Notes: a model not told the origin generated them from the letters alone. A DNA stretch of 64,000 bases from CAZUZS01 sp964624795 (GCA_964624795.1 CAZUZS010000017.1:6578-70577); one strand, 5' to 3'; counted from the first letter of the stretch, positions 55,701-64,000 are shown. Made by a program: numbers and translations.

Positions 55701-56078
55701 GCGGGGCGATCATGGCGAAAGAGACATAGCAGAGAGCGCCAACTCCCATGGTGTTCGGCGAGCCAAAGGGAAACAGGATGTTTGATGCGGATGAAACGGC
55801 TACTCCCCTGGGCTGGTACATNNNNNNNNNNNNNNNNNNNNNNNNNNNNNNNNNNNNNNNNNNNNNNNNNNNNNNNNNNNNNNNNNNNNNNNNNNNNNNN
55901 NNNNNNNNNNNNNNNNNNNNNCGGCCCGGATATCGATCAAAACGCCATCCTTGATCCCGACCTCAACCCAGCAGCCGGCAGGGCAAATACCACAGATTCC
56001 TTTCTTCCATTTCAAATCCGTTATTTTGCTTTCCTGCGTAGAACTTGAGGACAACGTTTCGGCTGTTTGCGGTTGCAT
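52774..56078 (-). CDS. Molybdopterin oxidoreductase fused to a NifS/IscS-type cysteine desulfurase (interrupted by gap)
   Basis: One gene across the N-run. The start ATG 56078 has GGAGAGG upstream, and the N-terminus shows a [4Fe-4S] motif CGICPAGC with no Tat signal. The gap hides an estimated 90-100 residues. After it comes a DMSO-reductase-family core: a likely Mo-ligand Cys in GVGALCYVS (codon 55729-55731), LLIVWGANPATDSPP, LVIDPRKTETV and the C-terminal GDLVEVRTARGTI domain ending LTDLENYDEISGF. The closest types are formate dehydrogenase, acetylene hydratase or thiosulfate reductase. The frame continues through a charged linker into a complete desulfurase (about 52774-53976): YLDNNATT, PLP lysine in SAHKFHGPKG (codon 53329-53331), persulfide Cys in SSGSACKSG (codon 52963-52965). 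IscS supplies sulfur to formate dehydrogenase through FdhD in E. coli, so the fusion may sulfurate its own cofactor. No partner subunits adjoin. Confidence 0.85.
53988..53994 (-). promoter_or_regulatory. Internal Shine-Dalgarno at the fusion junction
   Basis: On the minus strand AAGGAGG ends 11 bases before an in-frame ATG (53976) that would start a free 400-residue desulfurase. The bases also code for linker residues Lys-Lys-Glu-Asp. Spacing is slightly long, so use is uncertain. Confidence 0.45.
55822..55921. other. Assembly gap of 100 Ns
   Basis: Exactly 100 Ns, a conventional length for a gap of unknown size. The reading frames on both sides belong to the same molybdoenzyme but are out of phase over 100 bases, and about 90-100 expected residues are missing. 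The true gap is therefore probably near 300 bases. Confidence 0.9.
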
Positions 56079-56408
56079 TGTTTGCCTCTCCAAAATTTAT
56101 TTCAAAGAAAATAAGGACTTCGCCCTGCATTAGCACTATTCCTGGAATGAATGAAAATCCGGGTTGTGCCCACGGCTGGTGATCCAACCGGAAATCAAAA
56201 AATTGAGAGATCAATTTGCTGAGTTGGTTCCACTATGTTCAAATCTGCTTGAAAGTGGCAAGAGATATAATATAACACAAAGCGATATGTCGAATTCATT
56301 TCCAGACTGTAGCAACACGGACGAGCGACCGGGATGAAATCAGTTTCCGGGATTCCACCGCAAATGCGATTAAAAAGAGAGTAAACCCTGTTTATAAATT
56401 TGCCAATC
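56079..56408. other. Upstream region of the molybdoenzyme gene
   Basis: About 330 bases between the stress protein and the molybdoenzyme-desulfurase gene. A possible minus-strand promoter (TCGACA with TATATT-like AT stretch) lies at about 56263-56293. No gene or RNA is recognisable. Confidence 0.35.
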
Positions 56409-57257
56409 CTACTGGCCGATCAATAGAATATTACTTTCCCTTTTGATCAGATAATTCGTGAGGCTTCCCACCATGAAATCGAACAGCCCCTTTTTGGAAT
56501 GTGCGCCAACGACGAGGATGTGTGCCCATTCCCGGTATTTTTCCTCGATTTCATCGATGATGCTGGCGGGAGTCCATTCAGTCTCAACATCCTCAATGGA
56601 ATGAGCATTCAGGTAAGCCTTCGCCTGCTCCAGGTAGTAATCCGCCACCTCTTTTTCGGGGTGCGACATGACGATTTTGACTTCAAAGAGATCCGGTTTC
56701 GCCAATTGGGCGAAGCGCTGCAATGCGCGGGCGGCGGGGAAACTGCCATCAAATGCGATCGCAGCTCTTATTTTTTCTGTTGGGATATCAGGCAAGGAAA
56801 ACTTTGGGGGAACACCATAAACCGGAGTAATTGTGTTATCCAGAATTTCATCCAGGGAATTGCCGGGATTGCCCTCAACATCGTAACGGTAATAGGTCTG
56901 CAATCCAATCAAGACCAGATCATAAAATATGGATTCCCGAAGAATTAGCTCACTGGGTGTGCCCTGTCTTTCCGCTTCGCGATAGACAACGCCGTTTTCA
57001 CCGCAAACTTTCCTGAATTTGTCCAACAGCCTGGCGGTGTGTTCCCTCGCCTCTTTTTCCTTGGACTTTTCCAGCCGCTCGGCAAAATAGAGGCCTCCCG
57101 CAGGAACAGGTCCCACCGATTTTTCAATTCCGGGCAAGTCCAGGACCACCATGCCGGTGATTTCCGCATTATTCATTCTGGCAATCATTGTCCCGATTTG
57201 CAAGGCTGTTTCGGTATAGGAAGAAGCATCAAGCGGTATGAGAATTCGTTTTATCAT
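56409..57257 (-). CDS. Universal stress protein with two UspA domains
   Basis: A 282-residue tandem UspA protein. The first domain starts IKRILIPLDASSYTETAL and the second about residue 160 (IRAAIAFDGSFPAARAL). Only the second has the ATP-binding pattern GAHSKKGLFDFMVGSLTNYLI near its end (G..G then GS/T). Usp proteins bind nucleotides and respond to stress. ATG with GGGAG upstream. Same strand as the molybdoenzyme, 330 bases downstream direction separated. Confidence 0.9.
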   Translation of the reverse strand: MIKRILIPLDASSYTETALQIGTMIARMNNAEITGMVVLDLPGIEKSVGPVPAGGLYFAERLEKSKEKEAREHTARLLDKFRKVCGENGVVYREAERQGTPSELILRESIFYDLVLIGLQTYYRYDVEGNPGNSLDEILDNTITPVYGVPPKFSLPDIPTEKIRAAIAFDGSFPAARALQRFAQLAKPDLFEVKIVMSHPEKEVADYYLEQAKAYLNAHSIEDVETEWTPASIIDEIEEKYREWAHILVVGAHSKKGLFDFMVGSLTNYLIKRESNILLIGQ

Positions 57258-57369
57258 CCAAGTACTCCCGAATTATTTTTCATGTTTAAAATAACACCTG
57301 AAATTTGCATCAAAAACCAAATAATGAAAATCTTTTGCGTGTGATGTACCAAAAATGGAATCGGCGTGG

Positions 57370-57639
57370 CAGATGACCTGAAATATCGCTGCAGTCAATT
57401 CCAGCAACCAGGCCGGGCGTATGCCGGCATCAGCCGAAAGCTAGATCAAGAATCATCATCACCGAGAAGCCCAACATGCTATCCAATATTTTCTGACCAA
57501 TATTCCTGGCGATGAATACAACTGCGGCTCCGAGGGCAGCTAATCCCCGGGTAAAAAGTGTCGCCAGCAGAGCCTGCAAAATCGGATTCATATTCAAAAA
57601 AGATTGTGGCATTTTCCGCTCCAATATCTGTTTAAACAA
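57370..57639 (-). pseudogene. Decayed N-terminal fragment of a ZIP-family metal transporter
   Basis: On the minus strand MNPILQALLATLFTRGLAALGAA (from about 57591) followed by ILDSMLGFS matches the start of ZupT/GufA-type ZIP transporters. The frame then deviates and stops at 57430. In another frame directly after, LMPAYARPGCW resembles the next ZIP segment before further stops. Only about 60 of some 260-270 residues are recognisable, so this is a remnant with frameshift and deletion, not a functional transporter. Confidence 0.65.
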
Positions 57640-58094
57640 GGAAACGCTCTACGAAGAAATTTTGCATTTCTAAATTTCGGGGTGGGAAGGTACTAGTTTC
57701 TAAAGGATTTGGAGAAATCGCTTCGCGGACGGGAAACGGTACCAAAAAAGAGAAAAAGATAACCACAAACAAACCATGCAGGATTTCGGAAGGATATTTG
57801 CCACCGCCAACAGGGCGTCCTTATTGCAGCAGAGAACACCCTCCTTTTCAATGGGCTCGCATCAACAATAACGCGAACCGGACATCTTTATCAAATTTAG
57901 ATGCGGTCCGCTACAAAAGACAAAGTACACCCCTCGGCGTCATACTTCACAACAATAAGCCACCTGCCCACAATCAGATACGGTGGTATGCAAAAGGTTT
58001 GTGCTACAATAATGTATGATCATTCAAACACGCCGGAGCTTGCGTCGCTATATTGCATCGGCTAAATAACAACCGGCGATCAGAACGTTCTGTC
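57640..58094. other. Gene-poor stretch before the RRM gene
   Basis: About 455 bases without a convincing gene. Possible promoter of the ZIP remnant lies here. I see no repeats or RNA genes. Confidence 0.45.
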
Positions 58095-58415
58095 CTACCA
58101 GGAGCGGCGCCCGCCACCGCGATTGCCACCTCCTCCGCCTCCATGCCGGTTTCCACCGCCACCTTTCCGCGGGGTGCGGGGTTTTGCCTCGTTCACAATA
58201 ACAAGTCGCCCTTTCATGTCCTTCCCGTCGAGCTCTTTAATGGCTTCCACCGCCTCGGACTTGGTCGGCATTTCCACAAATGCGAATCCTCTCGATTCCC
58301 CGCTGAATTTGTCCTTGATGATAGTTGCCGAAGAGACCTCACCATAGGCTTCGAACGCTTGACGGAGTTCGTCTTCTGTTATATCCCGGGACAGATTTCC
58401 TACATAAATATTCAT
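58095..58415 (-). CDS. Glycine-rich RRM RNA-binding protein
   Basis: A 106-residue protein with one RRM (about 1-78): RNP2 is IYVGNL at residues 3-8 and RNP1 is RGFAFVEM. A Gly/Arg/Asn-rich tail follows. Such proteins occur in cyanobacteria and many FCB and delta-proteobacteria, often as cold-shock RNA chaperones. Single gene with about 300 empty bases upstream. Confidence 0.93.
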   Translation of the reverse strand: MNIYVGNLSRDITEDELRQAFEAYGEVSSATIIKDKFSGESRGFAFVEMPTKSEAVEAIKELDGKDMKGRLVIVNEAKPRTPRKGGGGNRHGGGGGGNRGGGRRSW

Positions 58416-58715
58416 CCTAAAAGCCCTTCCCTTAATTTGATTAAAAAAATAGTGAATGGTGAATTCCGCAAACCGAGACGAGACTTCTTCTCCGTCAACC
58501 TATCGCCATTTTCATAAACCCGCCGTGATTCACCGATCACAATCTATTTTTTCGTGAAAATGGGCTTTTTAAAATGACTTCTTCCGCCCGCTTTTCCGAA
58601 ATTCTTATTCCCACAAATAACATTTTAACTAAATCCAGCACGCTAAATGTAAGCATAGAATTGATAATTTTATAACAATTTTTTCGCGTTGATAATTATT
58701 TGGGTCGTTCTCATT
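58416..58715. other. Intergenic region between rdgB and the RRM gene
   Basis: Three hundred AT-rich bases. Likely contains the 5' leader and promoter of the RRM gene, which in cold-shock genes can be long. No clear element could be assigned. Confidence 0.4.
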
Positions 58716-59321
58716 CTATTTCATCAATTTCTCAAGCGCAAATTTCGCCTTTTGAAATGCGATTGCGCGGTGGCTAATTCGATTCTTTGTCTCATCGCCG
58801 AGCTCAGCGTAAGTCTTATTGTAGCCGTCCGGAACAAAAAGCGGGTCGTAGCCAAATCCCCTGGTGCCCCGCAGTTCACGAATAATTCGTCCCCGGACAA
58901 CTCCTTCCACAAATTGCTCCACGTTTTTGAGCACGATTGCGACCGTGCAGCGAAACCGGGCTCCCCGTTTTTCATCAGGCACTTCACAGAGCGCATCCAG
59001 CAATTTCCTGTTATTGGCATCATAGTCATGGGCTGATCCGGCGTAGCGAGCTGAATAAATACCAGGCGCACCGCCCAACGCATCCACCTCCAATCCGGAA
59101 TCATCCCCCAATGCCGGGACTCCGGTGTACCGGAAAACGGTGCGCGCTTTTATTAACGCATTTTCACGAAAATCGGACCCGTTTTCTTCGATTTCCGGAA
59201 TTTCAGGAAAATCCAGCAGGGACAGGAGCGTAACCGGCAACTCCTTCAAGATAGCATTAATCTCGGCCAACTTATGGCCGTTTCGCGTAGCGACGACTAC
59301 TTTCTGATTATTCTTTCTCAT
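58716..59321 (-). CDS. rdgB: XTP/dITP diphosphatase (RdgB/HAM1 family)
   Basis: A 201-residue house-cleaning enzyme that hydrolyses non-canonical purine nucleoside triphosphates. VVVATRNGHKLAEINAIL at the N-terminus, GDDSGLEVDALGGAPGIYSARYAG and GFGYDPLFVPDGYNKTYAEL are its signatures, and SHRAIAFQK lies near the end. It starts 3 bases after the nucleotidyltransferase stop, so it is the last gene of a three-gene operon. Confidence 0.95.
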   Translation of the reverse strand: MRKNNQKVVVATRNGHKLAEINAILKELPVTLLSLLDFPEIPEIEENGSDFRENALIKARTVFRYTGVPALGDDSGLEVDALGGAPGIYSARYAGSAHDYDANNRKLLDALCEVPDEKRGARFRCTVAIVLKNVEQFVEGVVRGRIIRELRGTRGFGYDPLFVPDGYNKTYAELGDETKNRISHRAIAFQKAKFALEKLMK

Positions 59322-59324
59322 GGT

Positions 59325-61814
59325 CTACTTTTTCCATTGATCCATGAGTTCTTTGTATTTTTTATTTAATTGAACCGCCTCTTCCTCGGTCTTTGCCTCG
59401 CTTTGAATATAAAAATACGCCTTCTCTTTATCGGGAATAAAGAGAACGGAACCGCCTTCTTCGGTAATCCGCACGCCATCGATCAGCAAGCGTTTCCGGC
59501 CCTCGGTATGCTTCATGAGATTTCGCATCACCTGTCCTTTTCGGTCCCACGGACAGGGGACTGCGAATCGTTTGATGTAAATTGGCGGGACTTCCTTTTG
59601 CCAATCCTGCAAGGATTTACCAGAAACAGCCAGCATCTCAAGAATGCGGGCAATTGCGTACATGCCATCGCTGGTGAAGTGAAAATCATTAAAAATAAAA
59701 CCGCCTCGTGTTCCAACTGCAAATTCGGCATTATTTTTTAGCACGGCATTCATCAGACCCTGGTGATCGCTGTTTGTATAAATCAGCTCGCAGTTGTGGC
59801 GTTCACAGATATTCTCGATGCAACTGCTGATATCAACCGGCGTTGCCATTTTTTTGAAATGGTAGGATTCCAGAGCCATGCGGGCAACCAAAAGCGCCAG
59901 AACCTGGTGATCCACAGCGGTACCGGTATGATCTATTACCCAAATCTTTTCTGCACTGGAATTTACGATAAATCCCAAATCCGCATCTACCGTGGGAACG
60001 ATCTTTTGAATCTGGAAAATCGACCGCCGAATGACATCCGGCTCACTCTCCAGCCGGTGACCTTCCAGGTAGGCGTTTAAAGCGACAATATCCACGCCCA
60101 GCCTTCCCAAAATGGACGGCAGAATAAGCGAGGCGCCACCGAAGGAGAAATCAATAACGACTCTAAATTTTCGCTTTCGTATGGCTTCGGCGTTCAACGT
60201 ATTCAAAAAGTTGAATTGATACTGCTCGGTCACCCGAATGGGATAATCGATGAGTCCGATTTTGTCTGTAGGAGCGCGAAAAAAGTCCTCGCCGAAAAAT
60301 AGCCTTTCCACCGATTTGCACTTGCCCACCGGAAAATCATTTCCTTCCTGATCCAGAAATATTATTTCCACATGATCTGAACGGCGGGGAGAAAGACGGC
60401 AGACCAGCCCGGCCGCCGCCGGGAAGGTAAGGATCTGCTGGCGAATAATCGGAGTTGGGACATTTCGTAAATCAAACACAGATACGCCGGTGGAAACCAG
60501 GCCAGTGATGATTCCGCGATTTACCATGCGGCTAGCTGTGCTGCTGTCCCTGGCAACCAGGACAGATTTTCCCATACCAAGATAGGCGCCCAGAGCAGCT
60601 CCCAGCTTGGAGGCAAATTCCGGAGATATTTCACTGTTAACCAAACCGGTAACTTTCGATTCCGTAAAAAGCTCGCGCAGCCAGCGATCCCCCATAATGA
60701 GACTTGAGGTTACCGTCGCGCCTTCCTCTATTTCTTTGTTCGGCCAGATTTTAATGCCGGTTTTTATGGTCGCCTCATCCCCAACTACAACATCGTCGCT
60801 GATGAACACGTTTTCCGAGCTATACACTGATTTGCCGAGGCGGGTGCGGTATCCTATGACATTTTTCTGGCAGCGGGAGAGGCTCCCCACCTGCACATCG
60901 TCCCAGAGAATCGAATTTACAACCTGCGCTTCTGCGTCTATCCGGCAGCGTGCGCCAATTACACTATTTTCGATGGTTGCATTTCCCTGAACCACGGCGC
61001 TGGGTCCAATAATAACGGGCGAGATGATTTGCGCGTCATCGGAGATCGATGCGCTTTTATGAATCCAGGAGCCATTCCTGCGATTATAATCGTTCAGGAT
61101 CAGCTTAACATCTTCCTTCAAAGCATCCCGATTAGCCAACAAGTATTCATTCAGGTTTCCAATATCCTTCCAATACCCTTCCGCGATATAACCATAAAGA
61201 GCAGAATTGCCGCGAAGCATCGCGGGAAAGAGATCCTTGCTGAAATCGAATTCTTCTTTGGGGGGGATGCGTCCTAAAACCTCGGGATCCAATATATAGA
61301 TGCCGGTATTGATGGTATCGCTAAACACCTGCCCCCAGGACGGTTTCTCCAAAAAGCGCGCTATTCGTCCATTTTCATGCGTCATAACCACGCCAAACTG
61401 CATCGGATTGGGGTGATGAATCAACGCAATTGTAGCTTCCGCCCCTGCTTTTTCATGATAGGCGATAATCTTGTTCAAGTCGAAATCCGTCAGCACATCG
61501 CCGCTGATGATGATGAACCTTTCATCCAGGAAATCTTCGGCGTTCTTTACACTGCCGGCAGTTCCAAAATCGGATTCGGCATAAACATACTTGATATTGA
61601 CGCCCCACTTTTCACCATTGCCAAAATAGTCGGTGATGAAATGGGGTTGGAAATACAACAGGGCCACAATTTCCCTTATATTATGCTTTTTGAGCAGCAG
61701 AATAATATGTTCCATCATTGGCAGGTTCATTACCGGGGCCATCGGTTTCGGAATATTATAGGTAAGCGGCCGAAGACGTGTGCCAAAACCACCGGCCATA
61801 ATCACAGCTTTCAT
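59325..61814 (-). CDS. Mannose-1-phosphate guanylyltransferase-like protein with degenerate phosphomannomutase domain
   Basis: An 829-residue protein. An N-terminal nucleotidyltransferase (about 1-235) has GGFGTRLRPLTYNIPKPMAPV and intact catalytic look. Left-handed beta-helix repeats lie at about 250-375. A phosphohexomutase-like region (about 385-829) follows, but the phosphoserine loop TASHNP reads CRLSPRRS and the metal loop DGDADR is DADLGFIVN, so mutase activity is doubtful. This three-part architecture is known in several phyla. It probably makes a nucleotide sugar for glycan synthesis. It overlaps the CYTH gene by 4 bp. Confidence 0.87.
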   Translation of the reverse strand: MKAVIMAGGFGTRLRPLTYNIPKPMAPVMNLPMMEHIILLLKKHNIREIVALLYFQPHFITDYFGNGEKWGVNIKYVYAESDFGTAGSVKNAEDFLDERFIIISGDVLTDFDLNKIIAYHEKAGAEATIALIHHPNPMQFGVVMTHENGRIARFLEKPSWGQVFSDTINTGIYILDPEVLGRIPPKEEFDFSKDLFPAMLRGNSALYGYIAEGYWKDIGNLNEYLLANRDALKEDVKLILNDYNRRNGSWIHKSASISDDAQIISPVIIGPSAVVQGNATIENSVIGARCRIDAEAQVVNSILWDDVQVGSLSRCQKNVIGYRTRLGKSVYSSENVFISDDVVVGDEATIKTGIKIWPNKEIEEGATVTSSLIMGDRWLRELFTESKVTGLVNSEISPEFASKLGAALGAYLGMGKSVLVARDSSTASRMVNRGIITGLVSTGVSVFDLRNVPTPIIRQQILTFPAAAGLVCRLSPRRSDHVEIIFLDQEGNDFPVGKCKSVERLFFGEDFFRAPTDKIGLIDYPIRVTEQYQFNFLNTLNAEAIRKRKFRVVIDFSFGGASLILPSILGRLGVDIVALNAYLEGHRLESEPDVIRRSIFQIQKIVPTVDADLGFIVNSSAEKIWVIDHTGTAVDHQVLALLVARMALESYHFKKMATPVDISSCIENICERHNCELIYTNSDHQGLMNAVLKNNAEFAVGTRGGFIFNDFHFTSDGMYAIARILEMLAVSGKSLQDWQKEVPPIYIKRFAVPCPWDRKGQVMRNLMKHTEGRKRLLIDGVRITEEGGSVLFIPDKEKAYFYIQSEAKTEEEAVQLNKKYKELMDQWKK

Positions 61815-62341
61815 GCGCGTTTTTCCTTTCTAATTTCCAACAAGAGGTCGGCATAACTTTTATCGAGGGGAATTAAATCAAATCCGGAGAACCGTGAAAC
61901 GATTTCTTTGAGATTGAGATGTGCACTTTTTTCGTTGTACTCGCCGCTCACGACGGATTCCAATTCGAGGAACTCCCCGAGTCCTTCAACTTGATCCAGG
62001 TGGATGCGCACATTGCGGAACATCAGCAGCGTTCGTCTCTTTTTGACAGAAACCACCGATCCGACGGCGCGATCCAAAACAAAATTCAGCATCCTGGCAT
62101 CACTTGCAGTATATATAAAATAGTTGCTTTCCCGCGCCACACTTTTATTCGCCCGCTCATAAAAGATGAGCTGCGCGTCACTATTCTCCTCTTCCCGTAA
62201 TTTCAGCCGACCGCTCGGAATATTATAATAAGTGTCCAACTGGTCACGCGACCACACTTTCCGAACTCCCGCTGTCCCCAAAATAAAATCTTCGACTTTG
62301 TCAAGAGATCGAAGCCGGTATTTTATTTCAATATTTTTCAT
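61811..62341 (-). CDS. CYTH domain protein (class IV adenylate cyclase/thiamine triphosphatase-like)
   Basis: A 176-residue protein. ATG 62341 (MKNIEIKYRL) starts at the CYTH motif; a longer frame to 62470 covers the upstream terminator and is rejected. Family features are IEIKYR, LDTYYNIPSGRLKLREE, VKKRRTLLMFRNVRIHLDQVEGLGEFLELE. The ExExK motif has Asn in the first position. CYTH enzymes act on triphosphates; the substrate is unknown. First gene of the CYTH-nucleotidyltransferase-rdgB operon. Confidence 0.87.
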   Translation of the reverse strand: MKNIEIKYRLRSLDKVEDFILGTAGVRKVWSRDQLDTYYNIPSGRLKLREEENSDAQLIFYERANKSVARESNYFIYTASDARMLNFVLDRAVGSVVSVKKRRTLLMFRNVRIHLDQVEGLGEFLELESVVSGEYNEKSAHLNLKEIVSRFSGFDLIPLDKSYADLLLEIRKEKRA

Positions 62342-62436
62342 TTCGCAGAAAGCATTTAAATACAAGAGCAAAATGAAATTAAATACCCAACACAAGCGGA
62401 GCAAGTCTATTTTTGTAATAATTTTAGGGGTGGGTA

Positions 62437-62467
62437 AAGGAGACTCTATCAACGATAGAGTCTCCTT
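62437..62467 (-). terminator. Terminator of the small T9SS protein gene
   Basis: A 14-bp perfect stem (62437-62450 with 62454-62467) with a three-base loop, 22 bases after the gene stop. Only a short T run follows on either strand, so efficiency is uncertain. Confidence 0.65.
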
Positions 62468-62488
62468 CAAATTTGGGGGAGGGAAGGT

Positions 62489-63172
62489 TTATTTAGAAAG
62501 AATCAGGCGTCTTACGAGACGGTGGGTGCCACTTTTGATTTCGCAAAGATAAACACCGGACGGACTGGGCCGCCCCTGGTCATCTTTGCCATTCCAGCGA
62601 AAATTGTGAATACCGGTCGAGAAGTAGCCATGTGCCAGATGACGAACCATCTGGCTCTTCGCATCAAATATCATCAAGTCCATATTCGCCGGATGCGGTA
62701 AAGAAAATTTTATGATTGTCTCATTGTTAAACGGATTGGGGTGATTCGGATACAGTTCGAAGGACGAACGCGTTTGAGTGGGAACAGGAATGTTGATCCT
62801 GGTCGTATTGAAACGAATTTTGACAGGCTCCCATTGCAGGGAATGCCCACCGGTCCCGGTATTTAAAATATACTCGCCGGTTTGAGGGGCAGAAAGCGTT
62901 AAGCGTTTATTGTCTGTCGAATATTTAAAATCTACTATATTGCCGTTTCGGTCCACCAGTTCCGCTCCAACGTTGCGGCCCGTCGCTTCTTTCATCATGA
63001 TTTCAACTTGCAGGTTATTCAATTGCCTGACCGCAATTGTGCCTTCCCGAAATATGTGGCAGCCGCTGCCGGAACATCCCGATGGCGAATTGTCATTGTC
63101 GGCGGGCTCCAGCAGAAAAGCCGTGCATAGTATAAAGATGTAGAATGCTGATAGAAAAAACCGGACACCCAT
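62489..63172 (-). CDS. Small T9SS-sorted secreted protein with CX4CH motif
   Basis: A 227-residue protein. A signal peptide (about 1-21) is followed by SGCSGSGCHIF (C33, C38, H39), a CX4CH spacing that is rare but known for haem c attachment. A beta-sandwich domain lies at about 45-130. The C-terminal type A sorting domain begins near 138 (LYPNHPNPFNNETIIKFS). It should be surface-exposed or released. Whether the cysteines bind haem cannot be told from the sequence. Confidence 0.85.
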   Translation of the reverse strand: MGVRFFLSAFYIFILCTAFLLEPADNDNSPSGCSGSGCHIFREGTIAVRQLNNLQVEIMMKEATGRNVGAELVDRNGNIVDFKYSTDNKRLTLSAPQTGEYILNTGTGGHSLQWEPVKIRFNTTRINIPVPTQTRSSFELYPNHPNPFNNETIIKFSLPHPANMDLMIFDAKSQMVRHLAHGYFSTGIHNFRWNGKDDQGRPSPSGVYLCEIKSGTHRLVRRLILSK

Positions 63173-63443
63173 TGAAACACTCCATGTTTATTGATAAGTC
63201 AAACAATCGCTGTGCCACAATGGAGTGGGTGATGCTAAAGCTTTTATGCATTATCCGGCAAGCGCATTTTGTGGGGCCTTTAGCGGTTTACAATAAAATA
63301 AAAGTATAGTCAATGAAGGAATAATGTTGTGCTTCCGCCCCAACCATTTTTTCAAATCTGTGCTATTTTTTTACAATCACTAGGATAAGTTCGAAAAACA
63401 GGAAAGAATAATCAGTGTCGTGCAAGTCGATTTGGCGTGGAAT

Positions 63444-63474
63444 GAAAAAAGGCTGTCTGAGCGAGCAGCCTTTT
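63444..63474 (-). terminator. Terminator of the tRNA cluster
   Basis: On the minus strand AAAAGGCTG pairs with CAGCCTTTT across a ten-base loop and ends in six Ts, just after tRNA-Glu. Confidence 0.85.
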
Positions 63475-63481
63475 CAATTGC

Positions 63482-63553
63482 GCTCCCAAGGGGAGTCGAA
63501 CCCCTGTCGCAGCCGTGAAAGGGCTGTGTCCTAGGCCACTAGACGATGGGAGC
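63482..63553 (-). tRNA. tRNA-Glu(TTC)
   Basis: A 72-base cloverleaf with acceptor GCTCCCA/TGGGAGC, anticodon loop CTTTCAC (anticodon TTC) and T loop GGTTCGACTCC. No encoded CCA. Confidence 0.95.
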
Positions 63554-63640
63554 AAACGACTTCTTCTCCGGCACCAGTCCGGATTAAAAGGCCGAAAAAA
63601 TAATATCTGGAATCAGGAAAATCAACTCCAAATAAAAATG

Positions 63641-63715
63641 GGTGGATGATGGGATTTGAACCCACGACCCCCAGGGCCACAACCTGGTGCTCTAACCAAC
63701 TGAGCTACACCCACC
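63641..63715 (-). tRNA. tRNA-His(GTG)
   Basis: A 75-base cloverleaf with anticodon loop TTGTGGC (anticodon GTG). The extra G at position -1 pairs with C73, the hallmark of tRNA-His. T loop GGTTCAAATCC. Confidence 0.95.
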
Positions 63716-63792
63716 ATATACGTCAACTATTCGTTGACCCCTAAATTTAGAATAACCACTTCTTCAATGCAACTACACAAATCTAATTCCGC

Positions 63793-63864
63793 GCTCCCTG
63801 GAGGATTCGAACCTCCGACCAACGGCTTAGAAGGCCGCTGCTCTATCCACTGAGCTAAGGGAGC
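63793..63864 (-). tRNA. tRNA-Arg(TCT)
   Basis: A 72-base cloverleaf with acceptor GCTCCCT/AGGGAGC, anticodon loop CTTCTAA (anticodon TCT) and T loop GGTTCGAATCC. Confidence 0.95.
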
Positions 63865-63946
63865 TTCTCAATAGATAAAAGAAAAAAGATTAAAGATTAA
63901 ATTTGGATTCTTTTTTCCTTAATCTTTTATCCTTTTTCTTCAAATA

Positions 63947-64000
<54 letters not shown>

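Overview
The window looks like a metagenome-assembled contig from a Gram-negative member of the FCB group; Calditrichota/KSB1-like lineages are the best guess, not a proof. The reasons are three proteins with type IX secretion (T9SS) C-terminal sorting domains carrying the NxPNPFN signature, outer-membrane and lipid A/LPS genes (Omp85 barrel, LpxH, glycosyltransferase 9), an Rnf complex and a cbb3-type oxidase. A run of 100 Ns at 55822-55921 is a scaffold gap.

Layout. 1-3779: end of an Omp85-type barrel protein and a secreted beta-propeller protein. 3898-7395 (minus): cbb3-type oxidase operon with an unusual cytochrome c set. 7978-14604: housekeeping genes (DedA, DegT aminotransferase, serS, plsC, upp, asd, esterase). 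14646-18503: a large gingipain-like C25 protease with a T9SS tail, closed by a strong terminator. 19257-21667: REC-GGDEF regulator and a small membrane protein. 21950-26579: alanine racemase, then a DtxR-like regulator with feoA-feoB and a FeoB-associated peptide behind a canonical promoter and a 22-bp perfect palindrome. 26658-35152 (minus): rnfCDGEA, a terminator, then tatC, polyprenyl synthase, apbE and a glycosyltransferase. 35499-37335: YitT protein and lpxH.

37711-47410 is the classic origin-proximal block rpmH-rnpA-yidD-yidC-mnmE-mnmG-rsmG-parA. It has two perfect parS sites and one near-perfect parS site, but no parB follows. Instead parA overlaps a PorV/PorQ-like outer-membrane gene, followed by an EnvC-like protein with a degenerate LytM domain. 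47534-52630 holds ssb, a small barrel protein, a DUF2225 protein, the detached rnfB, a HAD phosphatase and a YbjQ protein.

52774-56078 (minus) encodes the most unusual object: a DMSO-reductase-family molybdopterin enzyme fused in frame to a complete NifS/IscS-type cysteine desulfurase, interrupted by the gap. A strong internal Shine-Dalgarno sits at the junction. Then follow a universal stress protein, a decayed ZIP transporter, a glycine-rich RRM protein, an rdgB/nucleotidyltransferase/CYTH cluster, a small T9SS protein, and a minus-strand tRNA cluster (Pro, Arg, His, Glu) that runs off the end.

How the genes work together: Rnf (with ApbE supplying FMN) and the cbb3 oxidase handle respiration and ion pumping. 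The feo cluster supplies ferrous iron for the many Fe-S and haem proteins. The T9SS cargo act at or beyond the outer membrane. All calls come from reading the sequence; no database search was run.
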